Shown: piece by piece, positions 9,301 through 16,804 of the stretch
How positions within the stretch are numbered: the first letter of the stretch is position 1
Layout: each line of letters starts with the position of its first letter
Origin: an uncultured Bacteroidales bacterium
GTDB taxonomy: Bacteria; Bacteroidota; Bacteroidia; Bacteroidales; P3
NCBI GenBank assembly: GCA_937901525.1
Contig: CALDHX010000049.1
Coordinates: forward strand, 1 to 40,638
Direction of reading: 5' to 3'
DNA: 40,638 nt
Translations under genes and position numbers: made by a program
The notes under the pieces: generated by a model
What the model was told of the DNA's origin: nothing
Seen by the model: only the letters and a program-made list of their open reading frames with translations
The model's database searches: none

Positions 9301-10017
9301 TTCACAGTATCATACGATTTAAGACGTTCAAAGAATGTTAGAATCAATGCAAACTATACTTTACAATATGCAGAAGGAACAACAGGGTTACCAACAACAA
9401 CATTAGTATCTTTAATTAAGGCAGGTTATCCTAATATCAAGATGTTATTCCCAATAGCAGATGATAGAAGACACGAGTTCAAAGTAAACTTAGACTTCCG
9501 TTTCCAAGGAGGAGATAAGTATAATGGACCAACTACTACAAGAGTCGTTGTTGATAAAGATGGCAACGAAAGAGTAAAAAATATCAGATGGTTCCAAAAC
9601 TTAGGATTCAATATTACAGGAGTTGCTCAATCAGGAGCTCCTTACACTAAATACTTTAGTAATATTCAAAACACAATCGTGGGTAGTTTCAGAGGTGCAC
9701 GTTTACCATGGACATTCCGTGTGGATATGAACATTGACAAATCTTACACTTTAAAAGTTGGAAAGAAAACTACTATGTTGAATTTCTTTGCAAGAATAAC
9801 AAACGTATTCAACATAAAGAATATTAGAGGTGTTTATGGAGTTACAGGAGACCCTGAAGATAATGGATACTTAACTGACCCTGAAACACAAACAATAATT
9901 CAAGGACAACTAAATGAACAATCATACAGAGATTATTATACAATGTATTACAACAATGCATACTATAATTACTCTACACCAAGAATGATTTATTTAGGGG
10001 TATCATATCAGTTCTAA
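6328..10017 (+). CDS. TonB-dependent outer-membrane receptor with carboxypeptidase-regulatory-like domain
   Basis: At 1229 aa it is long for the family. The signal peptide is at about 1-24 (ending LYSQG). A carboxypeptidase-regulatory-like beta-sandwich follows (about 25-105: GTLTGTITDSQTKEPLPFVNV). The plug domain (about 137-225) contains an AEDLDKM start and an ASIGEAIGGATNI motif. A large 22-strand-type barrel ends in YLGVSYQF with terminal Phe. ATG at 6334 is an alternative start two codons in. An extracellular-type stretch holds a DIDGDGSKE loop (467-475), which looks like a calcium-binding loop. It is not a clear SusC: no SusD/RagB lipoprotein and no polysaccharide enzymes follow. The next gene starts 27 bp later, so it is probably co-transcribed with the 1528-aa secreted protein and the PorV-like barrel. 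The substrate is unknown. Confidence 0.92.
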   Translation: MGMLRKLFFTLGLLLTTSLMLYSQGTLTGTITDSQTKEPLPFVNVIVEQNGQQMGGATTDINGNYQIKPLSPGAYDIRASFMGYKTVLKTGVQVKASGFTLEGSLEMTPTAEVLDVVEVVEYSIPLIDQGSSESGKRISAEDLDKMTANTVDGIIASVGGITDNEGGAGSARGQDQMKTYVNGVAKKGSVNIPKQSIAEVQVILGGTPASIGEAIGGATNITLLPPQNQFQGFVQYQTSEFLDTRGYHRADIFFTGPLYKKKNKETGVENSVIGYRLAGFASYSADGYIRPKDRRYYMVKDDVLERLRQNPLVFNPATGAVNYSAEFLTLNDFERVGRKPNLGNASIYLDGGLDFRFSKNSSLQINAEYTYGKGMNGGVSSMLLNNFNNSESYSNSFQVMADFTQKFPSEEGSSALIKNVIFNVVGSYSRSYGESYSKDHGDNLFRYGHVGYFNTHKRNSYELIRMDIDGDGSKEYVYQHNGWLDYQVDYTPSEYNPSMSAYTSQIYFSDEFQDLRDYGYTMNYDNLRSINGLVNGDSPLSVYSMFTNVGVVTSSYSKSENQYIYAAARVSADVGAHQLELGFQYDQSIYRGYSLNASGLWTIMKQEANQHLLYRDLDNPIIDNSSTIPYVTYGRRYDAGSQTFFDKQIRQALGLAVDGTEFIDIDSYDPSVFSLDMFSADELYNTGNALVSYYGYDHRGNKLTGKQSLQNFFSGVDGNRNIGAWEPIYAAGYIQDKFFFRDLIFNVGLRVDRFDGNQMGLKDPYTLYSSYTAGELRAAGRGADIPNGIGDEYIVYVDKLSSSTTVDNVEIRGFRNANENAWYTANGELVSNPNDVAGASGQPLPFRKGTLTETGLPTQISTDAFEDYKPQYVAMPRIAFSFPVSDKSEFKASYDVIARRPSEGAWQANYAGYLYMEKMSGAVFTNPNLKPEKITNYELGFQQVLSKSSALGITAYYKQTRDLINIVQYVGADPTNMYYSYENQDFMTTKGFTVSYDLRRSKNVRINANYTLQYAEGTTGLPTTTLVSLIKAGYPNIKMLFPIADDRRHEFKVNLDFRFQGGDKYNGPTTTRVVVDKDGNERVKNIRWFQNLGFNITGVAQSGAPYTKYFSNIQNTIVGSFRGARLPWTFRVDMNIDKSYTLKVGKKTTMLNFFARITNVFNIKNIRGVYGVTGDPEDNGYLTDPETQTIIQGQLNEQSYRDYYTMYYNNAYYNYSTPRMIYLGVSYQF

Positions 10018-10044
10018 TAATTATAGATAAAAAATAAATAGTAT

Positions 10045-13000
10045 ATGAAACATATTAGCAGTAAAATATCATTATTATTGATGTGCTTTATGCTTGTTGG
10101 AGCTACTGCATACGCAGAGACATATAAGTATGCAGTAAAGAAACCAGCAAAGAAAGCAGAATTAGAAAGATGTCGTAGAGGACAAGGTTCTGCTGAGTTA
10201 AGCATAAACAATGTTAGAGCCCGTATAAATACTTCTGGTAACATGTGGTATGATGGTTCTACAGCACGTTATTTTGTGCCAAAAGATGGAAATAGTACAG
10301 CGATGTTCTGTGCAGCTTTATGGATTGGAGGACAAGATGCAAACCTTCAGTTACGTGTTGCAGCATTGAAATTCGGACAATCAGGAGATGACTTCTGGCC
10401 AGGTCCATTAACAGTTGATGCAAATGCTTCTGTAGATAAAGCGGTTTGTGAACAATGGGACAAACACTTTAAGATAACAAAGGCAGAAGTAGAGTATTTC
10501 GTTGATGGTTTTGAATACAACGGAGATCAATTCTTAGGAGTAGATGCTTCAAGAGCAACAGAGGCAATTAAAACATGGCCTGCTCATGGAGATGCTTCTA
10601 AAAACCAGTCTAAATTCATGGCTCCATTCTTTGATAGAAATGGAGATGGTGTTTATAGTTGGGAAGATGGAGACTACCCATACTACGATTTATCAGGAGA
10701 ATTATGTCCTGCAAAACAAAAAGAAAAATGGGCAGAATTAGGATTACCTTTTACTCCAACTCCAACTATGGAATCTGATACAACAAACCCTAATTACGGA
10801 ACAGGTGGTGTTGTAAAAGCATACGGTGGATTGTTAGTTGACCAAGTATTAAAAGGAGACGAAACTATTTGGTGGGTATTCAACGATAAAGGAAATGCAC
10901 ACACAGAATCAGGTTCAGAAAATCCAATCGGATTAGAAATCAGAGCACAAGCATTTGCTTTTGCTATGAATGATGAAATCAACAATATGACTTTCTATTC
11001 GTACGAAATTATTAACCGTTCTACATTTACATTAACAAATACTTATTTTTCTCAATGGGTTGACCCAGACTTAGGATATTCACATGATGACTTTGTAGGT
11101 TGTGATGTTGAAAGAGGATTAGGTTATTGCTACAATGGTAAAGCAACAGATGGACCAGGAACAGGATCTTATTCAGGAAACCCTCCTGCAATTGGAATTG
11201 ACTTCTTCCAAGGCCCATATATGGATGCAGACGGAAGAGATAATCCAAAAGTAGACCCATACAAAGTAGCAGACACTTATGGAGAATCAGCCTTGGATCC
11301 ATATAGAAATGCAGACGGAACAGTTAACCTTATTCTTTTGACAGAAGATGCGTATAAATTCAAAGATTGTTGGTATCCAAAATCAAGAGACTCTATTGAT
11401 GCTTGTGCTATTAACGGAGTAAACTTCGGAAATGGTATTGTTGATGACGAACGTTTTGGTATGAGAAGATTCGTTTACTATAACAATGACGGAGCTAACA
11501 ATGGAGAACCAGATAAAGCAACAGACTACTATAACTATTTAAGAGGTATTTGGAAAGACGGAAGTAAAATGTGTTATGGTGGAAATGGATACAACTCAGG
11601 AGCAGGACTTGAATTAGATATTAAATCAGACTTTATGTTCCCAGGAAACTCAGATATTTGGGGCTGGGGTACAAGAACTGGTGGAAATGAAGATTTTGGT
11701 AAAACAAATGTTTGGACAGAGCAAACAGCAGGTAATGCATCAGCAGATAGACGTTTCATGCAATCAGCAGGACCATTCACTTTGGAACCAGGAGCAATTA
11801 ACTACATCACAGTAGGTATTCCATTTGCACAAGCAGCAAGTGGAGGACCAATGGCATCAGTAGAATTATTAAGACAAATAGACGACAAATGTCAAGCATT
11901 ATTTGATAATTGTTTCAATGTGTTGGAAGGACCTGATGCACCAAATGTAGTAGTACAAGAACTTGATAGAGAAATTATACTATATTTGACAAATGAAGCA
12001 GGTAATAATGTAAATGAAGCATTTGAAGCAGAAGATGTAACAATACCACGTTCTTACGATGTTAAAGACACAGCAGGAAATGTTGTTGAAACTATTAATT
12101 ATGACAGACATTATAGATTTGAAGGATACCAAATATTCCAATTGAAAGATGAAACAGTATCAGTTGCAGATATTTATGATCAATCAAAATCTCGTTTAAT
12201 AGCACAATGTGATATTGAAAACTATGATTCAACACAAAACAATCAACCTATTTCAAAATTAATCAATTACACAAAAACAGATGATATATTATCTGGACAA
12301 GTGATGGTTGATGGTGAAAATAAAGGAATCAGACATTCATTTAAAATCACAGAAGATAAATTTGCTGCTACAAATGATAAAAGAATAGTAAACAACAAAA
12401 AATACTATTACATAGCAATAGCATACGCATACAATAACTTCAAACAATATAATCCAGATGATGCTACAAAATTAGATGGACAAAAAATACCATATTTAGC
12501 ATCAAGAAAGCTTGGTGGTGGTGGAAGTATTGAGCCAGTTGTTGCAATACCACACATGACAAACTCTGAACAAAACGGAACATTATTGCAATCATCATAT
12601 GGAATGTCTCCTGAAATTATAAGAATGGAAGGACAAGGTAATGGTGGAATGGTGTTGAATTTTGATAAAACAACTATTGAACAATTAGTAGGAAAAAGAG
12701 GAGAAGAAGCACCTGAAGGAGTTAATTTTGTTCCAACACCAGTTTATGCTATCAACTATGGACCATTGAATGTTAAAATAGTTGACCCATTGGCAATACG
12801 TACCGGAAACTATATTTTGAAAATAGTTCCAGGAGAAGGAACAATGAATGAAGCATATTGGGAACTTACAAATGCAAATGGAGGAGAAATTTATGAAGGA
12901 GTAGATACTATTCGTTCATCAAGACCGATAGGAGAAATCAATGAAGAAATAATCTTTGAATTAGGATTATCAATTCAATTGACAAACCCTAAACCATTAG

Positions 13001-14631
13001 CAACTTCAAATGCTGCTACAATAACAGCAGGAGAAGCAAAAGGAGGAGATGTGATAGCAGGAGCATTACTATCATCATCAATAACATTTGCAGATCCATC
13101 TAAAACATGGTTATCAGGTGTAGCAGATAATGATGCTTCACAAGCCTTAGACTGGATTAGAGCGGGAGGACTTACAGGAGCAGATAATGAAGACTTAGGT
13201 AATGCATGGTTGGATTATTTCCACAAAGGAGTATTAGGACCACAAGGAGTTTATATTGAAACACCAATGGATGCAAAATCAGAATTTGAAAATTGTGTTG
13301 GTGGTTGGTGGGCACCATATAGATTGACTTCTGTATCATATAACTATGAAATGTCACAAGAAACTCCATACGTACACCCTGCATTTACAGATGCATACTA
13401 TTTCAACCCAGATCCAAATTCATACGATATAGCTAATGCAGATCAATGGAATCCAGGAAAACTTGTAAGTATGATATCAAATGATATGAATAACTTGTCA
13501 TCAGTTGATATAGTATTTACAAATGACCAAACTAAATGGACAAGATGTCCTGTTATAGAAATGGGTAGCGATCCTTTATTAACACAAGGAAATGCAAAAG
13601 CATTCTCATTGAGAAAAGCATCTTCTGTTGGAAAAGACGGATTGGTAGATAGCGACATAGAACCAGGCATGGAAGAAGGTATGGGTTGGTTCCCAGGATA
13701 TGCAATTAATCTTGAAACAGGTGAAAGATTAAACATAATCTTCGGTGAAAACTCTGCATTAGGACATCAAAATGGTAGAGATATGTTGTGGAATCCTACA
13801 ATGGAAGTTGCAGACCAAGGAGGATATGTATTTGGAGGTATGCACTACATATATGTGTTAGGAACTTCAGAAGTAAACGTTAAAGGTAAGATAGTAAAAC
13901 CTACACGTTATGATAAAGGTGTATGGGCTTACAACATACTAAAAGGATTAAGTGAAGCAACAGGAGTTTCATCTACACCTTCAAACACAAGTAAAATAAA
14001 TGCTGCTCACGAATTATTTGCAACAGTTATGTGGGTTGGTATTCCACTTGCAAATTGTTTTGAGTCAGGAAATGCTAATGTTGCATTAGAAAATAAAGCT
14101 CAATCGTTGATTCCAACAGATGCAACAGTTTCTATCCGTGTTAGAAAACCATACACAGCAAAATGGTCTAATAACGAATGGGGAACAAATGCAGAAGCTC
14201 AAAATGATAATAATCCTATGTATCAATTCTCAATTGATGCAGGTTTAGCAACAGTTCTTGGACATACAGAAACAGCACAATCAGCATTAGACAACATAAC
14301 AGTTGTTCCTAATCCATATTTTGCAGCTTCGTTATATGAACAAGATCAAATACAAAACCTTGTTAAGATAACAAATCTTCCACCAGACTGTTACATAACA
14401 ATCTATGCATTAGATGGAACAGTGGTAAGAAAATTGAGAGGACCTTCAGCTTCATTGGTATCAGGAGAAGGTACAGCTCTAACATCAGTTGATTGGGATT
14501 TGAAAAACCATAGAGGATTACCAATTTCAGGAGGGGTTTATCTAATTCACATTAAAGCTGACGGAGTAGGTGAAAAACTAATCAAATGGTTTGGAGCTTT
14601 AAGACCAGTTGACTTAGGCTCATTCCAATAA
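10045..14631 (+). CDS. giant secreted protein of unknown function with FlgD/T9SS-like C-terminal Ig domain
   Basis: 1528 residues. The signal peptide ends around AYA-E (residue 24), with no lipobox. The N-terminal region has LSINNVRARINTSGNMWYDG, then LWIGGQDANLQLRVAA and a DDFWPGP motif. I recall these as hallmarks of a family of large secreted Bacteroidota proteins without assigned function. DRNGDGVYSWED (197-208) looks like a calcium-binding (dockerin/EF-hand-type) loop. The C-terminal ~100 residues (VVPNPY, then TIYALDGTVVRKL and GVYLIHI) form a FlgD-like Ig fold related to T9SS sorting domains, but it ends in KWFGALRPVDLGSFQ rather than a canonical type-A end. It is flanked by a TonB receptor (27-bp gap) and a PorV-like gene (42-bp gap). 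I infer a T9SS-exported surface partner of those two. No catalytic motif is seen. Confidence 0.8.
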   Translation: MKHISSKISLLLMCFMLVGATAYAETYKYAVKKPAKKAELERCRRGQGSAELSINNVRARINTSGNMWYDGSTARYFVPKDGNSTAMFCAALWIGGQDANLQLRVAALKFGQSGDDFWPGPLTVDANASVDKAVCEQWDKHFKITKAEVEYFVDGFEYNGDQFLGVDASRATEAIKTWPAHGDASKNQSKFMAPFFDRNGDGVYSWEDGDYPYYDLSGELCPAKQKEKWAELGLPFTPTPTMESDTTNPNYGTGGVVKAYGGLLVDQVLKGDETIWWVFNDKGNAHTESGSENPIGLEIRAQAFAFAMNDEINNMTFYSYEIINRSTFTLTNTYFSQWVDPDLGYSHDDFVGCDVERGLGYCYNGKATDGPGTGSYSGNPPAIGIDFFQGPYMDADGRDNPKVDPYKVADTYGESALDPYRNADGTVNLILLTEDAYKFKDCWYPKSRDSIDACAINGVNFGNGIVDDERFGMRRFVYYNNDGANNGEPDKATDYYNYLRGIWKDGSKMCYGGNGYNSGAGLELDIKSDFMFPGNSDIWGWGTRTGGNEDFGKTNVWTEQTAGNASADRRFMQSAGPFTLEPGAINYITVGIPFAQAASGGPMASVELLRQIDDKCQALFDNCFNVLEGPDAPNVVVQELDREIILYLTNEAGNNVNEAFEAEDVTIPRSYDVKDTAGNVVETINYDRHYRFEGYQIFQLKDETVSVADIYDQSKSRLIAQCDIENYDSTQNNQPISKLINYTKTDDILSGQVMVDGENKGIRHSFKITEDKFAATNDKRIVNNKKYYYIAIAYAYNNFKQYNPDDATKLDGQKIPYLASRKLGGGGSIEPVVAIPHMTNSEQNGTLLQSSYGMSPEIIRMEGQGNGGMVLNFDKTTIEQLVGKRGEEAPEGVNFVPTPVYAINYGPLNVKIVDPLAIRTGNYILKIVPGEGTMNEAYWELTNANGGEIYEGVDTIRSSRPIGEINEEIIFELGLSIQLTNPKPLATSNAATITAGEAKGGDVIAGALLSSSITFADPSKTWLSGVADNDASQALDWIRAGGLTGADNEDLGNAWLDYFHKGVLGPQGVYIETPMDAKSEFENCVGGWWAPYRLTSVSYNYEMSQETPYVHPAFTDAYYFNPDPNSYDIANADQWNPGKLVSMISNDMNNLSSVDIVFTNDQTKWTRCPVIEMGSDPLLTQGNAKAFSLRKASSVGKDGLVDSDIEPGMEEGMGWFPGYAINLETGERLNIIFGENSALGHQNGRDMLWNPTMEVADQGGYVFGGMHYIYVLGTSEVNVKGKIVKPTRYDKGVWAYNILKGLSEATGVSSTPSNTSKINAAHELFATVMWVGIPLANCFESGNANVALENKAQSLIPTDATVSIRVRKPYTAKWSNNEWGTNAEAQNDNNPMYQFSIDAGLATVLGHTETAQSALDNITVVPNPYFAASLYEQDQIQNLVKITNLPPDCYITIYALDGTVVRKLRGPSASLVSGEGTALTSVDWDLKNHRGLPISGGVYLIHIKADGVGEKLIKWFGALRPVDLGSFQ

Positions 14632-14673
14632 TCTAACAATATTGCTTAAAACTTTATAAAAGAAAATAGGAAT

Positions 14674-15759
14674 ATGAAAAATATAAAAAGAATATTGACA
14701 GGCGTTATACTTTGCATCTTAATGATGCCAAGTATAACAGCGAATGCAGGGAATGATGATAGACGAGGAACTGCAGGTGCTCCATACTTATTGATAAATC
14801 CTTGGGTAAAAAGTTCAGGTTGGTCAGGAGTTAATACAGCAAATGGTTCAGGAGTAGACGCTCTTTTTAGTAACGTAGCAGGATTAGCTCATGCTGGCGG
14901 AACAGAAGTAACATTTGGATACACATCTTGGTTACAAAATTCTGGAGTTAGTAATATAGCTGCAGGACTTGCACAAAATCTTGGAGAATATGGAGTGTTA
15001 GGATTATCTGTTAGCTCAATGAGTTTTGGAACAATTGACAGAACAACAGTTAATTCACCAGAAGTTGGAAGCAATGGTACATTTAAGCCAAGTATTATGA
15101 ATGTTGCTGTATCATATGCAAAAGCCTTTTCAACATCAATTTATGCAGGTGCAACATTGAAGTTACTTACAGAGTCAATAGACAACGTTTCAAGTACAGC
15201 GTTTGCAATTGATGCGGGTGTTCAATATGTTACAGGTGAAAACTATGAATTGAAATTCGGTATTGCCCTAAAGAACTGGGGACCATCAGCAAGTTTTTCT
15301 GGTGACGGATTATCAATAAATGCTTTGATGGAGTTCTCTGACCACTATCAATCATTAGAACAACGTTCTGCATCATTTGAATTACCATCAAGTTTAAATA
15401 TTGGTATGTCTTACGACTTTTTATTCGCTGAAAACAATCACAGAATAACAGTAGCAGGAAATTTTGCCTCAATGGCATTTGGAAAAGACCAATACACATT
15501 AGGACTTGAATATGGATTTATGAAATTCTTTATGCTAAGAGCAGGTTACACTTACGAAGAAAAACTTACAACAGACATTTATGATGAAAATGGTTCAACA
15601 ACCTTTATGAATGGACTTGCATGTGGAGCATCAGTAATGGCACCTCTTTCAAAAGCAAAAGCAGGTAAAAATGCAATGAACTTAGCGTTAGATTATAGTT
15701 TTAGACTTACAAAAATAATGGGAGGAATTCACTCATTAGGAGTTTCATTCTCATTGTAA
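14674..15759 (+). CDS. PorV/PorQ-family outer-membrane beta-barrel protein
   Basis: 361 aa with a signal peptide to about residue 25 (TANA-G). The mature start (RRGTAGAPYLLINPWVKSSG), followed by GSGVDALFSNVAGLAHAGGTEVTFGY, matches the remembered PorV family pattern (T-x-A-P-F-L-L-I-N-P ... A-L-x-x-N-P-A-G-L). The rest is a 14-strand-type barrel of FadL/OMP-like character ending in GVSFSL. In Porphyromonas gingivalis PorV carries T9SS substrates from the translocon to the attachment complex; PorQ is a relative. Here the gene ends a cluster with a TonB receptor and a giant secreted protein, so it may be a dedicated carrier or anchor for that protein rather than the general PorV. A terminator follows 23 bp after the stop. 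Confidence 0.82.
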   Translation: MKNIKRILTGVILCILMMPSITANAGNDDRRGTAGAPYLLINPWVKSSGWSGVNTANGSGVDALFSNVAGLAHAGGTEVTFGYTSWLQNSGVSNIAAGLAQNLGEYGVLGLSVSSMSFGTIDRTTVNSPEVGSNGTFKPSIMNVAVSYAKAFSTSIYAGATLKLLTESIDNVSSTAFAIDAGVQYVTGENYELKFGIALKNWGPSASFSGDGLSINALMEFSDHYQSLEQRSASFELPSSLNIGMSYDFLFAENNHRITVAGNFASMAFGKDQYTLGLEYGFMKFFMLRAGYTYEEKLTTDIYDENGSTTFMNGLACGASVMAPLSKAKAGKNAMNLALDYSFRLTKIMGGIHSLGVSFSL

Positions 15760-15782
15760 GATTAGGACATTAAAATCAAATA

Positions 15783-15821
15783 AAATCGAAGGCTGTTTTT
15801 AGCAGTCTTCGATTTGTTTTT
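15783..15821 (+). terminator. terminator of the TonB receptor-PorV-like operon
   Basis: A 13-bp stem (15783-15795 with 15803-15815, one G-T pair) with a short T-rich loop is followed by GTTTTT. It lies between the PorV-like gene and greA. Confidence 0.8.
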
Positions 15822-15841
15822 AACTCAAAGAAAACAACGAA

Positions 15842-16318
15842 ATGGCAGAAATAAAATATTATTCAAAAGAAGGACTACAAAAATTAAAAGACGAACTTCA
15901 TCACATGACTACTGTGGAGCGTCAAGCAATTTCAGCAGCTATTGCAGAAGCGAGAGACAAAGGAGACTTATCGGAAAATGCAGAATACGATGCTGCAAAA
16001 GAAGCACAAGGACTATTAGAAGCCAAAATTTCAAAATTACAAGCCTTAATAGCAAATGCGAGATTGTTAGATGAATCAAAAATAGACACATCAAAAGTTC
16101 TATTATTATCAAAAGTAGAATTTATAAATTTGGCAATGAATAGAAAGATGACCTATGAAATAGTCCCAGAAAGTGAAGCAGACTTAAAAACAGGAAAAAT
16201 TTCTATCACATCTCCAATAGCAAAAGGATTATTAGGAAAAAAAGTTGGAGATGTAGCAGAGATTGAAGTGCCAGCCGGTAAGATGAAATTAGAAATAACA
16301 AACATAACAAGAGATTAA
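15842..16318 (+). CDS. greA: transcription elongation factor GreA
   Basis: This is a 158-aa protein of the normal GreA length. The N-terminal coiled-coil finger carries the tip motif GDLSENAEYDAAKEAQ (41-56), with the acidic residues D42 and E45 that stimulate RNA cleavage by backtracked RNA polymerase. The C-terminal FKBP-like domain includes SPIAKGLLGKKVGD, which docks at the secondary channel. It lies 82 bp after the preceding operon, with a terminator between. No TAnnTTTG box is visible in the gap, so its promoter is unclear; partial read-through is possible. A HIT-family gene follows after 3 bp, suggesting coupled translation. Confidence 0.96.
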   Translation: MAEIKYYSKEGLQKLKDELHHMTTVERQAISAAIAEARDKGDLSENAEYDAAKEAQGLLEAKISKLQALIANARLLDESKIDTSKVLLLSKVEFINLAMNRKMTYEIVPESEADLKTGKISITSPIAKGLLGKKVGDVAEIEVPAGKMKLEITNITRD

Positions 16319-16321
16319 GCT

Positions 16322-16717
16322 ATGTCATCAATATTCACAAAAATTATAAATGGAGAAATACCATCATATAAAATAGCAGAAGACGAAAAATGCTATGCGT
16401 TTTTAGACATTTCTCCCTTAGCAGAAGGACATACATTAGTAGTGCCAAAACAAGAAGTTGATTACATATTTGATTTGGATGATGAATTGTTAACGCATCT
16501 TCATCTTTTTGCGAAAAAAGTAGCAAAAGCGATGAAAGAAGTCATAGAATGCGAAAAAATAGGAATGGCGGTTATAGGATTAGATGTTAGACATACACAT
16601 ATACATCTTGTCCCATTAAAAGAAGTTGGGGATTTGAATTTTGCTAAACCTAAACTTGAACTTCCAAAAGAAAGAATGCAAGAAATAGCAAATTTAATTT
16701 CATCAAAAATAAAATAA
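16322..16717 (+). CDS. HIT family (histidine triad) nucleotide-binding protein
   Basis: 131 aa. HIT proteins hydrolyse nucleotide phosphoramidates or related nucleotide conjugates. The N-terminal region (SIFTKIINGEIPSYKIAEDE ... AFLDISPLAEGHTLVVPK) and the triad HTHIHLVP (91-98) are diagnostic; H93 would be the nucleophile. The usual Asn/Gln-Gly residues before the triad are replaced by GMAVIGLDVR, as in some Bacteroidota branches. It follows greA after 3 nt, so the two are surely co-transcribed. The natural substrate cannot be told from sequence. Confidence 0.93.
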   Translation: MSSIFTKIINGEIPSYKIAEDEKCYAFLDISPLAEGHTLVVPKQEVDYIFDLDDELLTHLHLFAKKVAKAMKEVIECEKIGMAVIGLDVRHTHIHLVPLKEVGDLNFAKPKLELPKERMQEIANLISSKIK

Positions 16718-16722
16718 TGCGA

Positions 16723-16764
16723 AATAGCTCAAAAATTTTTTATTTTAAAGATTTTTGAGCTATT
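16723..16764 (+). terminator. stem-loop after the HIT gene
   Basis: A 14-bp perfect stem (16723-16736 with 16751-16764; core ATAGCTCAAAAAT / ATTTTTGAGCTAT) with an AT-rich loop lies 6 nt after the stop. The tail is CTTGTAAC rather than a long U-run. Confidence 0.65.
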
Positions 16765-16804
16765 CTTGTAACGTAAATAAGTATTAACAAAAAAAATAGT
16801 TCTT

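Noticed and set aside
6328..14631. SusC/SusD polysaccharide-utilisation locus
   Set aside because: The gene after the receptor has a type I signal peptide and no lipobox or SusD/RagB features, and no glycoside hydrolase, sulfatase or hybrid two-component system is nearby.
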